Below, piece after piece: positions 16,208-23,711 of a stretch of 33,920 nucleotides of DNA (the first letter of the stretch is position 1; every line of letters begins with the position of its first letter). The notes beneath the pieces were generated by a model that saw only the letters and a program-made list of their open reading frames with translations, ran no database searches and was not told where the DNA came from. The DNA is from Thermoleophilia bacterium (GTDB taxonomy: Bacteria; Actinomycetota; Thermoleophilia; Gaiellales; JAICJC01). Location: positions 1-33,920 of the forward strand of contig JAICKX010000022.1 of the NCBI GenBank assembly GCA_025927685.1, written 5' to 3'. Made by a program: the position numbers and the translations under genes.

Positions 16208-16497
16208 GGAAGCCCGTGGGAGTGGGGTGGGCTCGGCCCTTCCCGCCGGGCGGAGTGCGCGAGCGGCGTCCCCAAGGCGTGGCAACGATTCGACAAGCGA
16301 GGACGACGCGTGAAAGAGGAGGATGCGATGACCGAGGATCGCCGGTAGGGCGGCGAGCGGCGCGCCGGCACGCCCATGCCGGACGAGAACGACTGACCCG
16401 GGCTCATCGGCGCGACACGAGCCGGCTGGTTGCTCGCGAGATCCCCCCCGACGCGGCGTACCTGAGCGTCCGTTCCGCTCCCCGTAAGGTGTGCGTC

Positions 16498-17484
16498 GTG
16501 TACAGCGAGCCCGGAAATCTGGACCGAGCAGCGCTCGTGGAGGCGCTGCGTAGGCATTGGAGCATCGGCGTCGCCCGGCTGGACTACCTGCCGATCGGCT
16601 TCGGCAGCCACCACTGGCAGGCGGTCGACGCGGACGGGGCACGCTGGTTCGTGAGCGCCGACGATCTGGAGGCCGCGCGCCGCGCCGGCCGGGGTCCGGA
16701 TGACGTCTTCCAGGATCTCGACGGGGCCTATCGCACGGCGGCGGTGCTCAGAGACGAGGCCGGGCTCGAGTTCGTCGTCGCGCCGACCGCATCCCGCGAC
16801 GGGGCGGTCCTGCGCCGCCTCGACGCGCAGTACGCGATCCGCGTCGAGCCGTTCGTCGCCGGGGCCGCGACGGAGGACGGCGAGTTCGAGCGCCCCGAGG
16901 AGCGCCGCCGGATGGGGACGCTGATCGGCCGGCTGCACTCCGCGTCCGGCCTCGCGGCGGTCCGGCTCGGTCGCGAGGACTTCGCGCTTCCGGGCCGTCT
17001 GGCTCTCGAGGAAGGGCTGACGCAGCTCGACGTGCCGTGGGAGTCAGGGCCGTTCGGCGAGCCGGCGAGGGAGCTGGTTCGGGCGCACGCGGGCCGGGTT
17101 CGCGACCGGCTGTGGGCGTACGATCGGCTCGCCGGCCGCGTTCGGGGCGAGCCCGGCGGGTGGGTGATCACGCACGGAGAGCCGCACAGCGCGAACGTCA
17201 TCCGGGCCCCGGAGGGTGGCCTGCGGCTGGTGGACTGGGATACGGCGCTCATCGGCCCACCCGAGCGCGATCTGTGGATGGTGCTCGACCCGGACATGGC
17301 GGGTTGGGACGAGTACCGCGATGTCACGGGCGCGGTTCGGCCGAACGACGACGCGCTTCGCCTGTATCAGGAGCGGTGGGCCCTGGCGGAGATCTGCGGC
17401 TATGTCGCCGAGTTCCGGCGGCCACACGCGGACTCGGCCGACACGCGCGCCTCGTGGGACGAGCTGCGCACGTACCTGCGATGA
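16498..17484 (+). CDS. Phosphotransferase of the APH family (aminoglycoside/spectinomycin kinase-like)
   Basis: A 328-residue protein-kinase-fold enzyme. The catalytic loop is HGEPHSANV (Brenner-type motif) and the metal-binding loop is LVDWDTA, followed by GPPERDLWMV, all characteristic of APH enzymes. The N-terminal lobe phrase GFGSHHWQAVDADGARWFV resembles the APH(9)-like branch that includes spectinomycin kinases. It transfers phosphate to an unknown hydroxyl compound; a resistance role is possible but unproven. Start GTG 16498 chosen because TAAGGT (16485-16490) ends seven bases before it and the kinase fold begins here; the frame is open further back but the extra sequence is low-complexity. 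Confidence 0.83.
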   Translation: MYSEPGNLDRAALVEALRRHWSIGVARLDYLPIGFGSHHWQAVDADGARWFVSADDLEAARRAGRGPDDVFQDLDGAYRTAAVLRDEAGLEFVVAPTASRDGAVLRRLDAQYAIRVEPFVAGAATEDGEFERPEERRRMGTLIGRLHSASGLAAVRLGREDFALPGRLALEEGLTQLDVPWESGPFGEPARELVRAHAGRVRDRLWAYDRLAGRVRGEPGGWVITHGEPHSANVIRAPEGGLRLVDWDTALIGPPERDLWMVLDPDMAGWDEYRDVTGAVRPNDDALRLYQERWALAEICGYVAEFRRPHADSADTRASWDELRTYLR

Positions 17485-17516
17485 GCGCGCGGGGTCGCCG
17501 CGGCGGCGCCGGGTGG

Positions 17517-17533
17517 CCTCGTCGACGACGAGG
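17517..17533. terminator. Hairpin in the convergent gap between APH-type and GFA-type genes
   Basis: cctcgtc - gac - gacgagg: 7-bp stem with a 3-base loop in the 90-bp gap between converging genes. There is no U-run, so it is only a weak terminator candidate. Confidence 0.35.
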
Positions 17534-17574
17534 AGCGCCAGCCCGATGACGATCGCCGGCAGCATCCGTGTCGA

Positions 17575-17973
17575 TCACGACCACGGATACTCGTCGTGCT
17601 GGGGCAGGTCGTCGACGATCTGGTACCACGACGCCTTCGAACCGACGAACATGTGCGCGGTCGGCTTGAGCGCCGGCTCGTCGACGAGTGTTCCATACGG
17701 AACGCGGACGTACTCGCCGCCGCGGGCTGTCCAGTAGAGCAGCGACCAGCACTCCCCGCAGCGCACCTCGTGAATCGCCTCGGCGTCGCCGAGCAGCCGC
17801 AGCCGCTCCACACCCTGCGTCACCGTCAGCTTCTCGCGCTCGATCTCGCCCCAGGGCAGAAACGCGGCGCCGGTCGTCGCCCGGCAGTTCGAGCAGTGGC
17901 AGTTGTACGCCGCGACGAACTCGTCGGCGACCTCGTACGCGACGGCGTTACATCCGCACCGGCCCCTCAGCAC
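17575..17973 (-). CDS. GFA-family (glutathione-dependent formaldehyde-activating-like) zinc protein
   Basis: A 132-residue beta-rich zinc protein. Cys residues 6, 8, 25, 27, 30, 72 and 75 match the GFA/CENP-V layout (CGC, CHCSNC, CGEC). Despite the family name most members have no proven activity towards formaldehyde or glutathione, and actinobacteria generally lack glutathione, so a different thiol or substrate is likely. Start GTG 17973; TATAAC (17985 to 17980) ends six bases upstream and is the best-matching -10 in this part of the window. The candidate island edge at 17993-18002 lies directly upstream of this promoter. Confidence 0.85.
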   Translation of the reverse strand: MLRGRCGCNAVAYEVADEFVAAYNCHCSNCRATTGAAFLPWGEIEREKLTVTQGVERLRLLGDAEAIHEVRCGECWSLLYWTARGGEYVRVPYGTLVDEPALKPTAHMFVGSKASWYQIVDDLPQHDEYPWS

Positions 17974-17992
17974 GGAAGGGTTATAGAGGAAG

Positions 17993-18002
17993 TGCGCCTG
18001 GT
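17993..18002 (+). repeat. Direct repeat of tRNA-Arg 3' end (candidate att site, far edge of island)
   Basis: tgcgcctggt is identical and in the same orientation to 21511-21520, which is the 3' end of the tRNA-Arg gene (discriminator, acceptor strand and first T-stem bases). Beyond it the sequence keeps pieces (aggaa, cct, cgta) that resemble the tRNA interior with gaps. A duplicated tRNA 3' end at the far edge of foreign DNA is what a tyrosine-recombinase integration leaves. Confidence 0.4.
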
Positions 18003-18139
18003 TTCCAGGAACCTCGTACTAAGGAGCGGGATCGTGTGCCGCCTACGACGATGCACCGTCTACGCCGCTTCTAGGCGTCGGGGCGGTTGACGCTCTCGTG
18101 GAAGGCGAGCTCGACGCCGAGCCCGAATCATCCGTGCCC

Positions 18140-18850
18140 TTACCGTGCTGCGAGGTCTGTCCTAGCCGCCCGGTCGACGGCTGGACGCGCATCGTCGTTC
18201 GCGACTAGCACGGATGCTGCGTGCAGGCGACGGCGGAGCTCCTCGCCCGCTAGGCGGTCCCCTTCGCAGTCGAGCCTCGGTGGTGTGGTGACGATTCTCC
18301 TGAGGATGACGAGCGCTTGGGGGTGCATTGGTGCTTGCTCGAGGCGGACGATCATCGAGAGCACGAGTTGGCGCTCGTCCAAGAGGACGCGGCGCTCTGA
18401 CGCTCCCAGCGGTGGCAAGACGCTCGCTCGCATGTAGCCGGGAGATGGTCGGGCGGTTCCATCGGCGAGCTTCAGACGCCAGCGCAGGTCGCCTGCCAGC
18501 CGACGTCGTGAGCGCGGCGTCTCGATCGACGTAAGACGATGGGAGACGGCTCGTTGAACCGGTGTGTCCTGGATCATCGTCAGAAACCCGGACAGGATGA
18601 CGTCGTCCACGCAGGCTGTCGTCTCCTCGTGCTTTGACCAGCCGAGCATCACCACGACGCCGAGCACGAGTCCTCCCACCGCGATGACCATGCCCGTGAA
18701 CGGTTCGGGTTCGTGGAGTGGCGTGAATCGCCACATCGCGCAGCCCGTGAGGAACACGCCAAGCGCGACGGCTTGGTGTGTTACGGCCCGTTGATCGGCG
18801 AGTGCTCGCCCCAGTCGGAAAGTCGGATCGTCCCGCACCGTGACCCCCAT
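18140..18850 (-). CDS. Unknown two-helix membrane protein, paralogue of the protein at 20477-21088
   Basis: A 236-residue protein from ATG 18850. Two hydrophobic helices (about residues 24-44 and 51-71) are followed by a cytosolic, arginine- and leucine-rich domain of about 165 residues. Its layout matches the protein at 20477-21088: a HRL...R.RRRLAGDLRWRL stretch, then a C-terminal LVLSMIVRLEQ...ALVILRRI...GDRLAGEELRRRL, against ARLAHQRTRSRLAARLRKAV and LVRNIADHLD...ALADRLL...GDGYRLGYTLRQIL. No known domain is recognised. It is divergent from the transporter and shares its promoter region. TATACT (18904 to 18899) is a good -10. Probably a partner or regulator of the transporter; this is inference only. 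Confidence 0.65.
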   Translation of the reverse strand: MGVTVRDDPTFRLGRALADQRAVTHQAVALGVFLTGCAMWRFTPLHEPEPFTGMVIAVGGLVLGVVVMLGWSKHEETTACVDDVILSGFLTMIQDTPVQRAVSHRLTSIETPRSRRRLAGDLRWRLKLADGTARPSPGYMRASVLPPLGASERRVLLDERQLVLSMIVRLEQAPMHPQALVILRRIVTTPPRLDCEGDRLAGEELRRRLHAASVLVANDDARPAVDRAARTDLAAR

Positions 18851-18982
18851 CGTGTGGTGTCTCGATGCCGACCAGACTTCCCGGCGCTCCAGCGCCCAAG
18901 TATACCGCCCTCCACGTCCAACATCCGCCCTCGAGGGCCCCAGGGTCGACAGCATCTCGCGCGCCCCGACCTCGGTGTCGGC

Positions 18983-19047
18983 GTGATGAAATCGTGATGC
19001 GGAGAGGCGGAACTGTGATGCCGTCGTGATGCCGGCGGCCTTATCGT
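18983..19047 (+). promoter_or_regulatory. Four phased GTGATG repeats and -10 box before the island transporter
   Basis: GTGATG occurs at 18983, 18994, 19015 and 19026, spaced 11, 21 and 11 bp, so all four lie on one face of the helix. Three of the four are preceded by C. Eleven-bp direct repeats are the classic target of OmpR/PhoB-family response regulators, including PhoP and PhoB. TATCGT at 19042-19047 could be the -10, which would place the last repeat over the -35, the usual place for activation. Confidence 0.5.
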
Positions 19048-19089
19048 CTGACGTGGTGTGCCGGGAAGCCGGGTCGGCGATCACGCACC

Positions 19090-20484
19090 ATGCCCGCCGA
19101 CATCGCCACCCCCAGCGCTGCGCCTTTCCGAGCATCTCGGCGCGAATGTCGCGTGGCCCTGTTCATCGGGTTCGCGTTCGCCGTGATGGCCGATCCCGTC
19201 TCGTCGGTGGCCTACACCATCGAGGCCTCACTGCGGGCGCTGAACGGCCATCTCGGACTGCTGCTAGCGACCCAGGTGATCGTGCTCGCGATCATCGCGC
19301 TGGTCGACATCAACTACTGGCAGCTCGTCGGCCGGTTCCCATTGGGCGGCGGCTCCGCCGAGGCCGCCGGGCGCGCCTTCGGCACCGGGTGGGTGTTCCT
19401 GCCGATCGGTGCGCTGATTGTCGACTTCGTCCTCACCATCACGATCTCCGTCGCGGCAGCAGTCAGCGCCTTGATCGCCTACGTGCCAGGCCTAGGCGGC
19501 TGGCGACTACTGGTCGGAGTCAGCTTGCTGCTGGCGGTGGCAGGTCTGACCTGGTTCGGGCACGGCGGTCGCCTGGTGTTCGCGGCGATGACGCTTCTAT
19601 TCGTAGCAAGCGCGGCGGCTGTGCTGGTGCATGGATTCATCTTCCCGGTCGCTAGCAGCGACCACGCCCGCGTGACCGGACCGGAAGGATCGGCCGTGAT
19701 CGCGGTACTGCTGTCGTTCCCCGTGGCGATGGCACTGGCTACGGGAACCGAGGCGCCGGCCACCGCCATTGGTCAGCTCGGCCAACTGGGGGCAGACGAC
19801 CGCCGCCGCTTCGCCCGAGCCACCATCGTGCTCACGATGGCGATTGTCTCCGTCCTCACCGTCAGCATAACCGCGCTCGCAGTCCGCTTAACGATCGGGA
19901 TCCCGCGCGCCGACTCAACCCAGATCGCCGATATCGCCCGCGCCGCCGCCGGCAACGGCGCGCTCTTCGCAGTGTTCCAAGCCAGCAGTGCCCTGTTGTT
20001 ACTATCGGCCGCCAGTTCGTCGTTCCAAGCCGGACCGGGACTGCTGAAGGCGCTCTCACGGCATCCAGACAGCGCCGGCGTCGGCATCCTGCCCCGTGGT
20101 CTCGGCGATACCAACCATCACCACACCCCCTACTGGTCAGTAGTGGTCTACCTGGTCGCGTCAGCAGTGATTCTGGTCGCGGCCGGCGGCCACGAACAAG
20201 AGTTGGTGTTGTTCTACGCCGTGGCGGTGTTCGTCAGCTTCTTGGCCGGGTTGACGGCCATGGCGCGCTTCTCGCTTCGCGCCGGACACCGCGGTCTCGC
20301 GGCGCTCAACGTCGTCGGCGCCGTCGCCGTGGCATTCACCCTCGTCGTCAACCTCGGTCGCGGCTATCCGCTGTTGTCGCTTGTCGCCACCGCCATCATC
20401 GCGGCCGTGCTGTACGCGCTCTGGGTGCGAAGCGGGCGACCCTCCGGCGTCGAGCAGGTCGAGCGGCACATCGACGATGAATGA
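19090..20484 (+). CDS. APC-superfamily transporter, possibly KimA-like
   Basis: A 464-residue integral membrane protein with about 12 hydrophobic segments. The N-terminus FAVMADPVSSVAYTIEASLRAL recalls the DxxSSVAY opening of the APC branch that contains the potassium importer KimA, but this protein lacks KimA's long C-terminal domain and ends in a short charged tail. Substrate could be K+ or an amino acid. Start ATG 19090; the downstream two-helix protein gene overlaps its stop by 8 bp, so the two are co-translated. Codons ending in A or T (tta, cta, aca) are commoner than in neighbouring genes, suggesting transfer. Lies inside the tRNA-adjacent segment. Confidence 0.75.
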   Translation: MPADIATPSAAPFRASRRECRVALFIGFAFAVMADPVSSVAYTIEASLRALNGHLGLLLATQVIVLAIIALVDINYWQLVGRFPLGGGSAEAAGRAFGTGWVFLPIGALIVDFVLTITISVAAAVSALIAYVPGLGGWRLLVGVSLLLAVAGLTWFGHGGRLVFAAMTLLFVASAAAVLVHGFIFPVASSDHARVTGPEGSAVIAVLLSFPVAMALATGTEAPATAIGQLGQLGADDRRRFARATIVLTMAIVSVLTVSITALAVRLTIGIPRADSTQIADIARAAAGNGALFAVFQASSALLLLSAASSSFQAGPGLLKALSRHPDSAGVGILPRGLGDTNHHHTPYWSVVVYLVASAVILVAAGGHEQELVLFYAVAVFVSFLAGLTAMARFSLRAGHRGLAALNVVGAVAVAFTLVVNLGRGYPLLSLVATAIIAAVLYALWVRSGRPSGVEQVERHIDDE

Positions 20485-21088
20485 AGCCTCCGCATCCGCT
20501 CGCGAGGCGCTCGGTGCGGATCATCCGCTCGTCAGGATCGACGCCGCGACAACCGTAGCCGAGCGTCAAACGCTTGTCTGCGCCGCCTTCCTCCTCGCCA
20601 CCGTCGCGGCGGCGTGCCCCGATATCGCTCGGGTCGTCCCGCTCGTAGGAAGCGCCGCGGCGGTCGATCTGACGCTGCTCGCGTTGGTCGCGCTGCTTCG
20701 ACGTCAACGTCGTTTGCAAGCGCGCAGCGTCATCATCCAACGCGGCCCTCTTCACCTGCCGTGTGTTCAGTCTGAGATGGCGCGTCTAGCCCACCAGCGG
20801 ACTCGATCACGGCTCGCAGCGCGGCTACGCAAAGCTGTGGGAGACGCCGAGGGTTGGCACTCTCTACTTGTCGCGTCCCGACCTCCGGTCGGCATCCTTG
20901 AACTCCTGCCGCATGTTGGGCTCGTCCGGAACATCGCCGACCATCTCGACGCTAACGCCACGAATATCCGCGGCATCGCACTGGCTGACCGGCTTCTCGA
21001 CGACGGGTATGCCTCGCCACTCTATGCCGGCGACGGGTACCGACTCGGATACACGCTCCGACAGATCCTGTACGAACTCGACCGTTGA
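20477..21088 (+). CDS. Unknown two-helix membrane protein coupled to the transporter
   Basis: A 203-residue protein from ATG 20477, overlapping the transporter stop (ATGAATGA). Two hydrophobic helices (about residues 31-50 and 56-74) precede a cytosolic domain with ARLAHQRTRSRLAARLRKAV, then PPVGILELLPHVGLVRNIADHLD and a C-terminal IALADRLLDDGYASPLYAGD. Similar in order and spacing to the 236-residue protein at 18140-18850. No known family is recognised. Translational coupling to the transporter suggests an accessory subunit or regulator. The gene shares the island's codon use. A 183-bp stretch downstream shows no clear gene. Confidence 0.65.
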   Translation: MNEASASAREALGADHPLVRIDAATTVAERQTLVCAAFLLATVAAACPDIARVVPLVGSAAAVDLTLLALVALLRRQRRLQARSVIIQRGPLHLPCVQSEMARLAHQRTRSRLAARLRKAVGDAEGWHSLLVASRPPVGILELLPHVGLVRNIADHLDANATNIRGIALADRLLDDGYASPLYAGDGYRLGYTLRQILYELDR

Positions 21089-21271
21089 TCAGGGCAGGCC
21101 GTGCCAGCCAGCCGACCTCCCGAGCACGGACCCGAGAAGCGCCCGCGATGCGAAGTCGCCGTCCTGCCCGCGTGGATCGTTTCGACCGGATCCGCCCGCC
21201 TCGTCAACGGCGGACGCGAGATGCAGAAGAACGCCTGCAGGACTAGGCTCGTCTGGACGAAATCACGCGGC

Positions 21272-21370
21272 ATGGCGAAGACCACCACGATCGAATGGAC
21301 CGAGGCCACATGGAACCCGGTCACCGGGTGTGACCGCAGCACTGGTTGCCGACGTCCTCGCTCGACGTAG
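21272..21370 (+). pseudogene. Truncated DUF5131 (phage Gp37/Gp68-like) gene remnant
   Basis: ATG 21272 opens MAKTTTIEWTEATWNPVTGC, the hallmark N-terminus of DUF5131/phage protein Gp37/68, whose members are several hundred residues long. After CDRSTGC the sequence turns into RRPRST and stops at 21368-21370. A short RCYA at about 21380, matching the family's next conserved CYA, suggests a short insertion or frameshift followed by loss of the rest. The family is common on phages and mobile elements. From 21371 to 21510 no intact coding sequence is recognised. Confidence 0.7.
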
Positions 21371-21510
21371 CAGGCCCCTCGCTGCTATGCCGGCGCTACG
21401 TCGCCGAAGAAGGATCGGCACTGAACCGGCTCGCACAGACCCGCAAGCCCACAGGCGTCACCGGGCGGTGTGTGGTGGTCCGCGGCGCCCTCCGGGTGGT
21501 TCGCTGCTGA

Positions 21511-21520
21511 TGCGCCTGGT
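21511..21520 (+). repeat. tRNA-side copy of the 10-bp island repeat
   Basis: tgcgcctggt, identical to 17993-18002 and in the same orientation. It is the 3' end of the tRNA-Arg gene, which is read on the minus strand towards the candidate island. This would be the att copy that restores the tRNA. Confidence 0.4.
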
Positions 21521-21583
21521 AGGAATCGAACCTACGGCCTTGCGCTCCGGAGGCGCACGCTCTATCCCCTGAGCTACAGGCGC
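21511..21583 (-). tRNA. tRNA-Arg (anticodon CCG)
   Basis: Full cloverleaf on the minus strand, 73 bases: acceptor gcgcctg/caggcgc, D-stem gctc/gagc, anticodon stem tgcgc/gcgca with loop ctccgga (anticodon CCG), variable loop aggcc, T-stem gtagg/cctac with loop ttcgatt, and discriminator A. The CCA end is not encoded (tca follows). Reads the Arg codon CGG, frequent in this high-GC genome. Its 3' end faces the segment with unusual codon use. Confidence 0.95.
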
Positions 21584-21634
21584 GTCCCGACGATTCTACC
21601 GCTGCGCCTTCCCGCGTCGGATACGCTGGCGCCG

Positions 21635-22660
21635 ATGCGGCTCCATGCGCGGACGTACACGCTCGAGTACCTGGAGCCGTTCGTGATCTCGCGGTCGGCC
21701 GACACCAGCTCGCAGGTCGTCCAGGTGGCGATCGAGCACGACGGCGTCGTGGGCTACGGCGAGGGCGCTCCGGACGAGCACTACGACGAGGCGCCCGACG
21801 CGGCCCGTGACTGGATCCTCGAGCACGTGGAGCCGCTCCTCGGCGACGACCCGTTCGCCACCGGGGCGATCCTGGGCCGGCTGTCGCAGCTCCCGGGGCA
21901 GATGGGGGCCAAGTGCGCCGTCGACGGCGCCCTCCACGACCTGATCGGCAAGCTGTGCGGGCAGCCGCTCTGGCGCCTGCTCGGCCTCGACCGGACGCCG
22001 CCGCCCACGAGCTACACGATCTCGATCGACACGCTCGAGGGGACGGCCGACCGGGCCGCGCGGGCGGCGTCCTACAAGGCGCTCAAGATCAAGGTGGGCG
22101 GGCCGGGCGACCTGGAGCGCGTGCGGATCGTTCGCGACGCCGCGCCGAACGCGCTCGTCCGTGTCGACGCCAACGAGGCGTGGACGGTCGAGTCGACCCG
22201 CGAGCTCGTTCCCGAGCTGGTGTCACTCGCGGTCGAGCTGGTCGAGCAGCCGCTCCCCGCCGCCGACCGCGACGGCTATGCGGAGCTGCATGCCGACAGG
22301 CTGCCGATCCCGATCGTCGTCGACGAGAGCTGTCACACGCTGCCCGACGTGGCCCCCGCCGCTCGGGTCGCGGACGGCGTCAACATCAAGCTGACCAAGT
22401 CCGGCGGGATCCGCGAGGCGCTGCGGATGATCCACGCCGCGCGGGCGCTCGACCTGCGCGTGATGCTGGGATGCATGAACGAGTCCAGCCTCGGCATCGC
22501 CGGCGCGGCCCAGATCTCGCCGCTCGTCGACGTCGTCGACCTGGACGGCCACCTGCTGAACCGAAACGACAGCCACACGGGGCTCGGGTTCGCCGACGGC
22601 CGGGTGCTGCCCGGCGACGGCCCCGGCCTCGGCGTCGACCCCGTGGACGCGTGGCCCTGA
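21635..22660 (+). CDS. dgcA: Enolase-superfamily racemase/epimerase, N-acetyl-D-glutamate racemase (DgcA)-like
   Basis: A 341-residue MLE-subgroup enolase-superfamily enzyme. Catalytic residues are readable: KIKVGG (KxK), metal ligands in VRVDANEAW, VEQPL and VDES, and the second base lysine in IKLTKSGG, then GCMNESS. The pattern fits dipeptide (L-Ala-D/L-Glu) epimerases. Its overlap by 10 bp with a DUF1611/DgcN gene points to DgcA, which racemises N-acetyl-D-glutamate to the L form. Start ATG 21635, with TACGCT (21622-21627) seven bases before it. Followed by two peptidases. An Ala-Glu epimerase role in cell-wall peptide recycling is the alternative. Confidence 0.85.
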   Translation: MRLHARTYTLEYLEPFVISRSADTSSQVVQVAIEHDGVVGYGEGAPDEHYDEAPDAARDWILEHVEPLLGDDPFATGAILGRLSQLPGQMGAKCAVDGALHDLIGKLCGQPLWRLLGLDRTPPPTSYTISIDTLEGTADRAARAASYKALKIKVGGPGDLERVRIVRDAAPNALVRVDANEAWTVESTRELVPELVSLAVELVEQPLPAADRDGYAELHADRLPIPIVVDESCHTLPDVAPAARVADGVNIKLTKSGGIREALRMIHAARALDLRVMLGCMNESSLGIAGAAQISPLVDVVDLDGHLLNRNDSHTGLGFADGRVLPGDGPGLGVDPVDAWP

Positions 22661-23700
22661 AGCGGTACGTGATCCTGGCGGAGGCGGCCTTCGACGAGGA
22701 GGCCAAGACCGCCACCGGGGTGATGCGCTACGCCGAGTCGCCGACCGTCGCGGTGATCGACTCCACCCGTGCCGGCACGGTCGCGGGCGACCACGTCCCG
22801 GGCCTCGAGAGCGACGTGCCGGTCGTGGCCGCGCTCGCCGACGCGCTCGCGTTCGAGCCGACCACGCTCCTGGTCGGCGTCGCGCCGGCCGGCGGCAAGC
22901 TGCCCGACGCCTACCGGCGGGCGATCATCGACGCTCTCGGGAACGGCCTCGACGTGGAGAGCGGCCTGCACGACTTCCTCGGCGACGATCCCGAGCTGGG
23001 CGCGGCCGCCGGCCGAGCCGGCCGTGAGATCCGCGACCTGCGCCGGGCGCCGCGCGGGCTGAACGTCCCCACCGGCGCGAACCTGGCCGTCCCGACGCAC
23101 ACCGTCCTCACCGTCGGCTCGGACTGCGCGCTCGGCAAGATGACCGTCTGCCTCGAGCTCGACGCGGAGGCCAAGCGGCGCGGGCTCGCCTCCGTGTTCG
23201 TTCCGACCGGCCAGACCGGGATCGCGATCGCGGGGTGGGGGATCGCGGTCGACGAGGTCATCTCCGACTACGTGGCCGGCGCCGCCGAGCGGCTCGTGGT
23301 CGAGGGCCACGAGCGCGGCGGCGACGGCGCCATCCTGTGGATCGAGGGCCAGGGCTCGCTCAACCACCCGTACTACTCCGGGGTCACGCTCGGCCTCCTG
23401 CACGGCTCGGCGCCGCACGCGCTGGTGTTCGTCCACGAGCCCGGCCGGGAGACAATCGACGGCGACGCGCGCTATCCAATCCCGGGGCTCGGCGAGCTGA
23501 TCGACGACCAGGTGCGGATGGCCCGCCACGTGCGCCGGGCGCCCGTCGTCGCCGTCGCGCTCAAGACGAACCGGCTGGACGAGGACGCTGCCCGGACGGC
23601 GATCGCCGAGGTCGAGCGCGACACCGCCCTCGTCGCCGACGACCCTGTCCGCTTCGGCGCCGGCCGCCTCCTTGATGCCGTCCTGAGCGCCCGCGGCTAA
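22651..23700 (+). CDS. dgcN: DUF1611-family protein, D-glutamate N-acetyltransferase DgcN-like
   Basis: A 349-residue protein starting at GTG 22651, inside the end of the racemase gene. It has the DUF1611 N-terminal domain (VAVIDSTRAGTVAGDHVPG, then TLLVGVAPAGGKLP) and the C-terminal P-loop domain (TVGSDCALGKMTVCLELD, residues about 154-171; FVPTGQTGIAIAGWG; IEGQGSLNHP). DUF1611 proteins were identified as DgcN, which acetylates D-Glu with acetyl-CoA; DgcA then racemises the product. The adjacent, overlapping dgcA-like gene strongly supports this. Alternative: an NTP-binding protein of another amino-acid pathway. Confidence 0.85.
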   Translation: MALKRYVILAEAAFDEEAKTATGVMRYAESPTVAVIDSTRAGTVAGDHVPGLESDVPVVAALADALAFEPTTLLVGVAPAGGKLPDAYRRAIIDALGNGLDVESGLHDFLGDDPELGAAAGRAGREIRDLRRAPRGLNVPTGANLAVPTHTVLTVGSDCALGKMTVCLELDAEAKRRGLASVFVPTGQTGIAIAGWGIAVDEVISDYVAGAAERLVVEGHERGGDGAILWIEGQGSLNHPYYSGVTLGLLHGSAPHALVFVHEPGRETIDGDARYPIPGLGELIDDQVRMARHVRRAPVVAVALKTNRLDEDAARTAIAEVERDTALVADDPVRFGAGRLLDAVLSARG

Positions 23701-23711
23701 CATCCGGCGCC

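Noticed and set aside
17044-17565. Minus-strand frame opening MLPAIVIGLALLVVDEATRR, which looks like a membrane helix plus charged tail.
   Set aside because: Nearly all of it is antisense to the clear APH-type gene and the rest has no family likeness. Only the first 25 residues lie outside that gene.
18003-18139. Short plus-strand frame with a GTG start near 18102 encoding about 36 residues with CC and C pairs.
   Set aside because: No recognisable motif, no ribosome site or promoter and it runs into the 3' end of the two-helix protein gene; likely chance.
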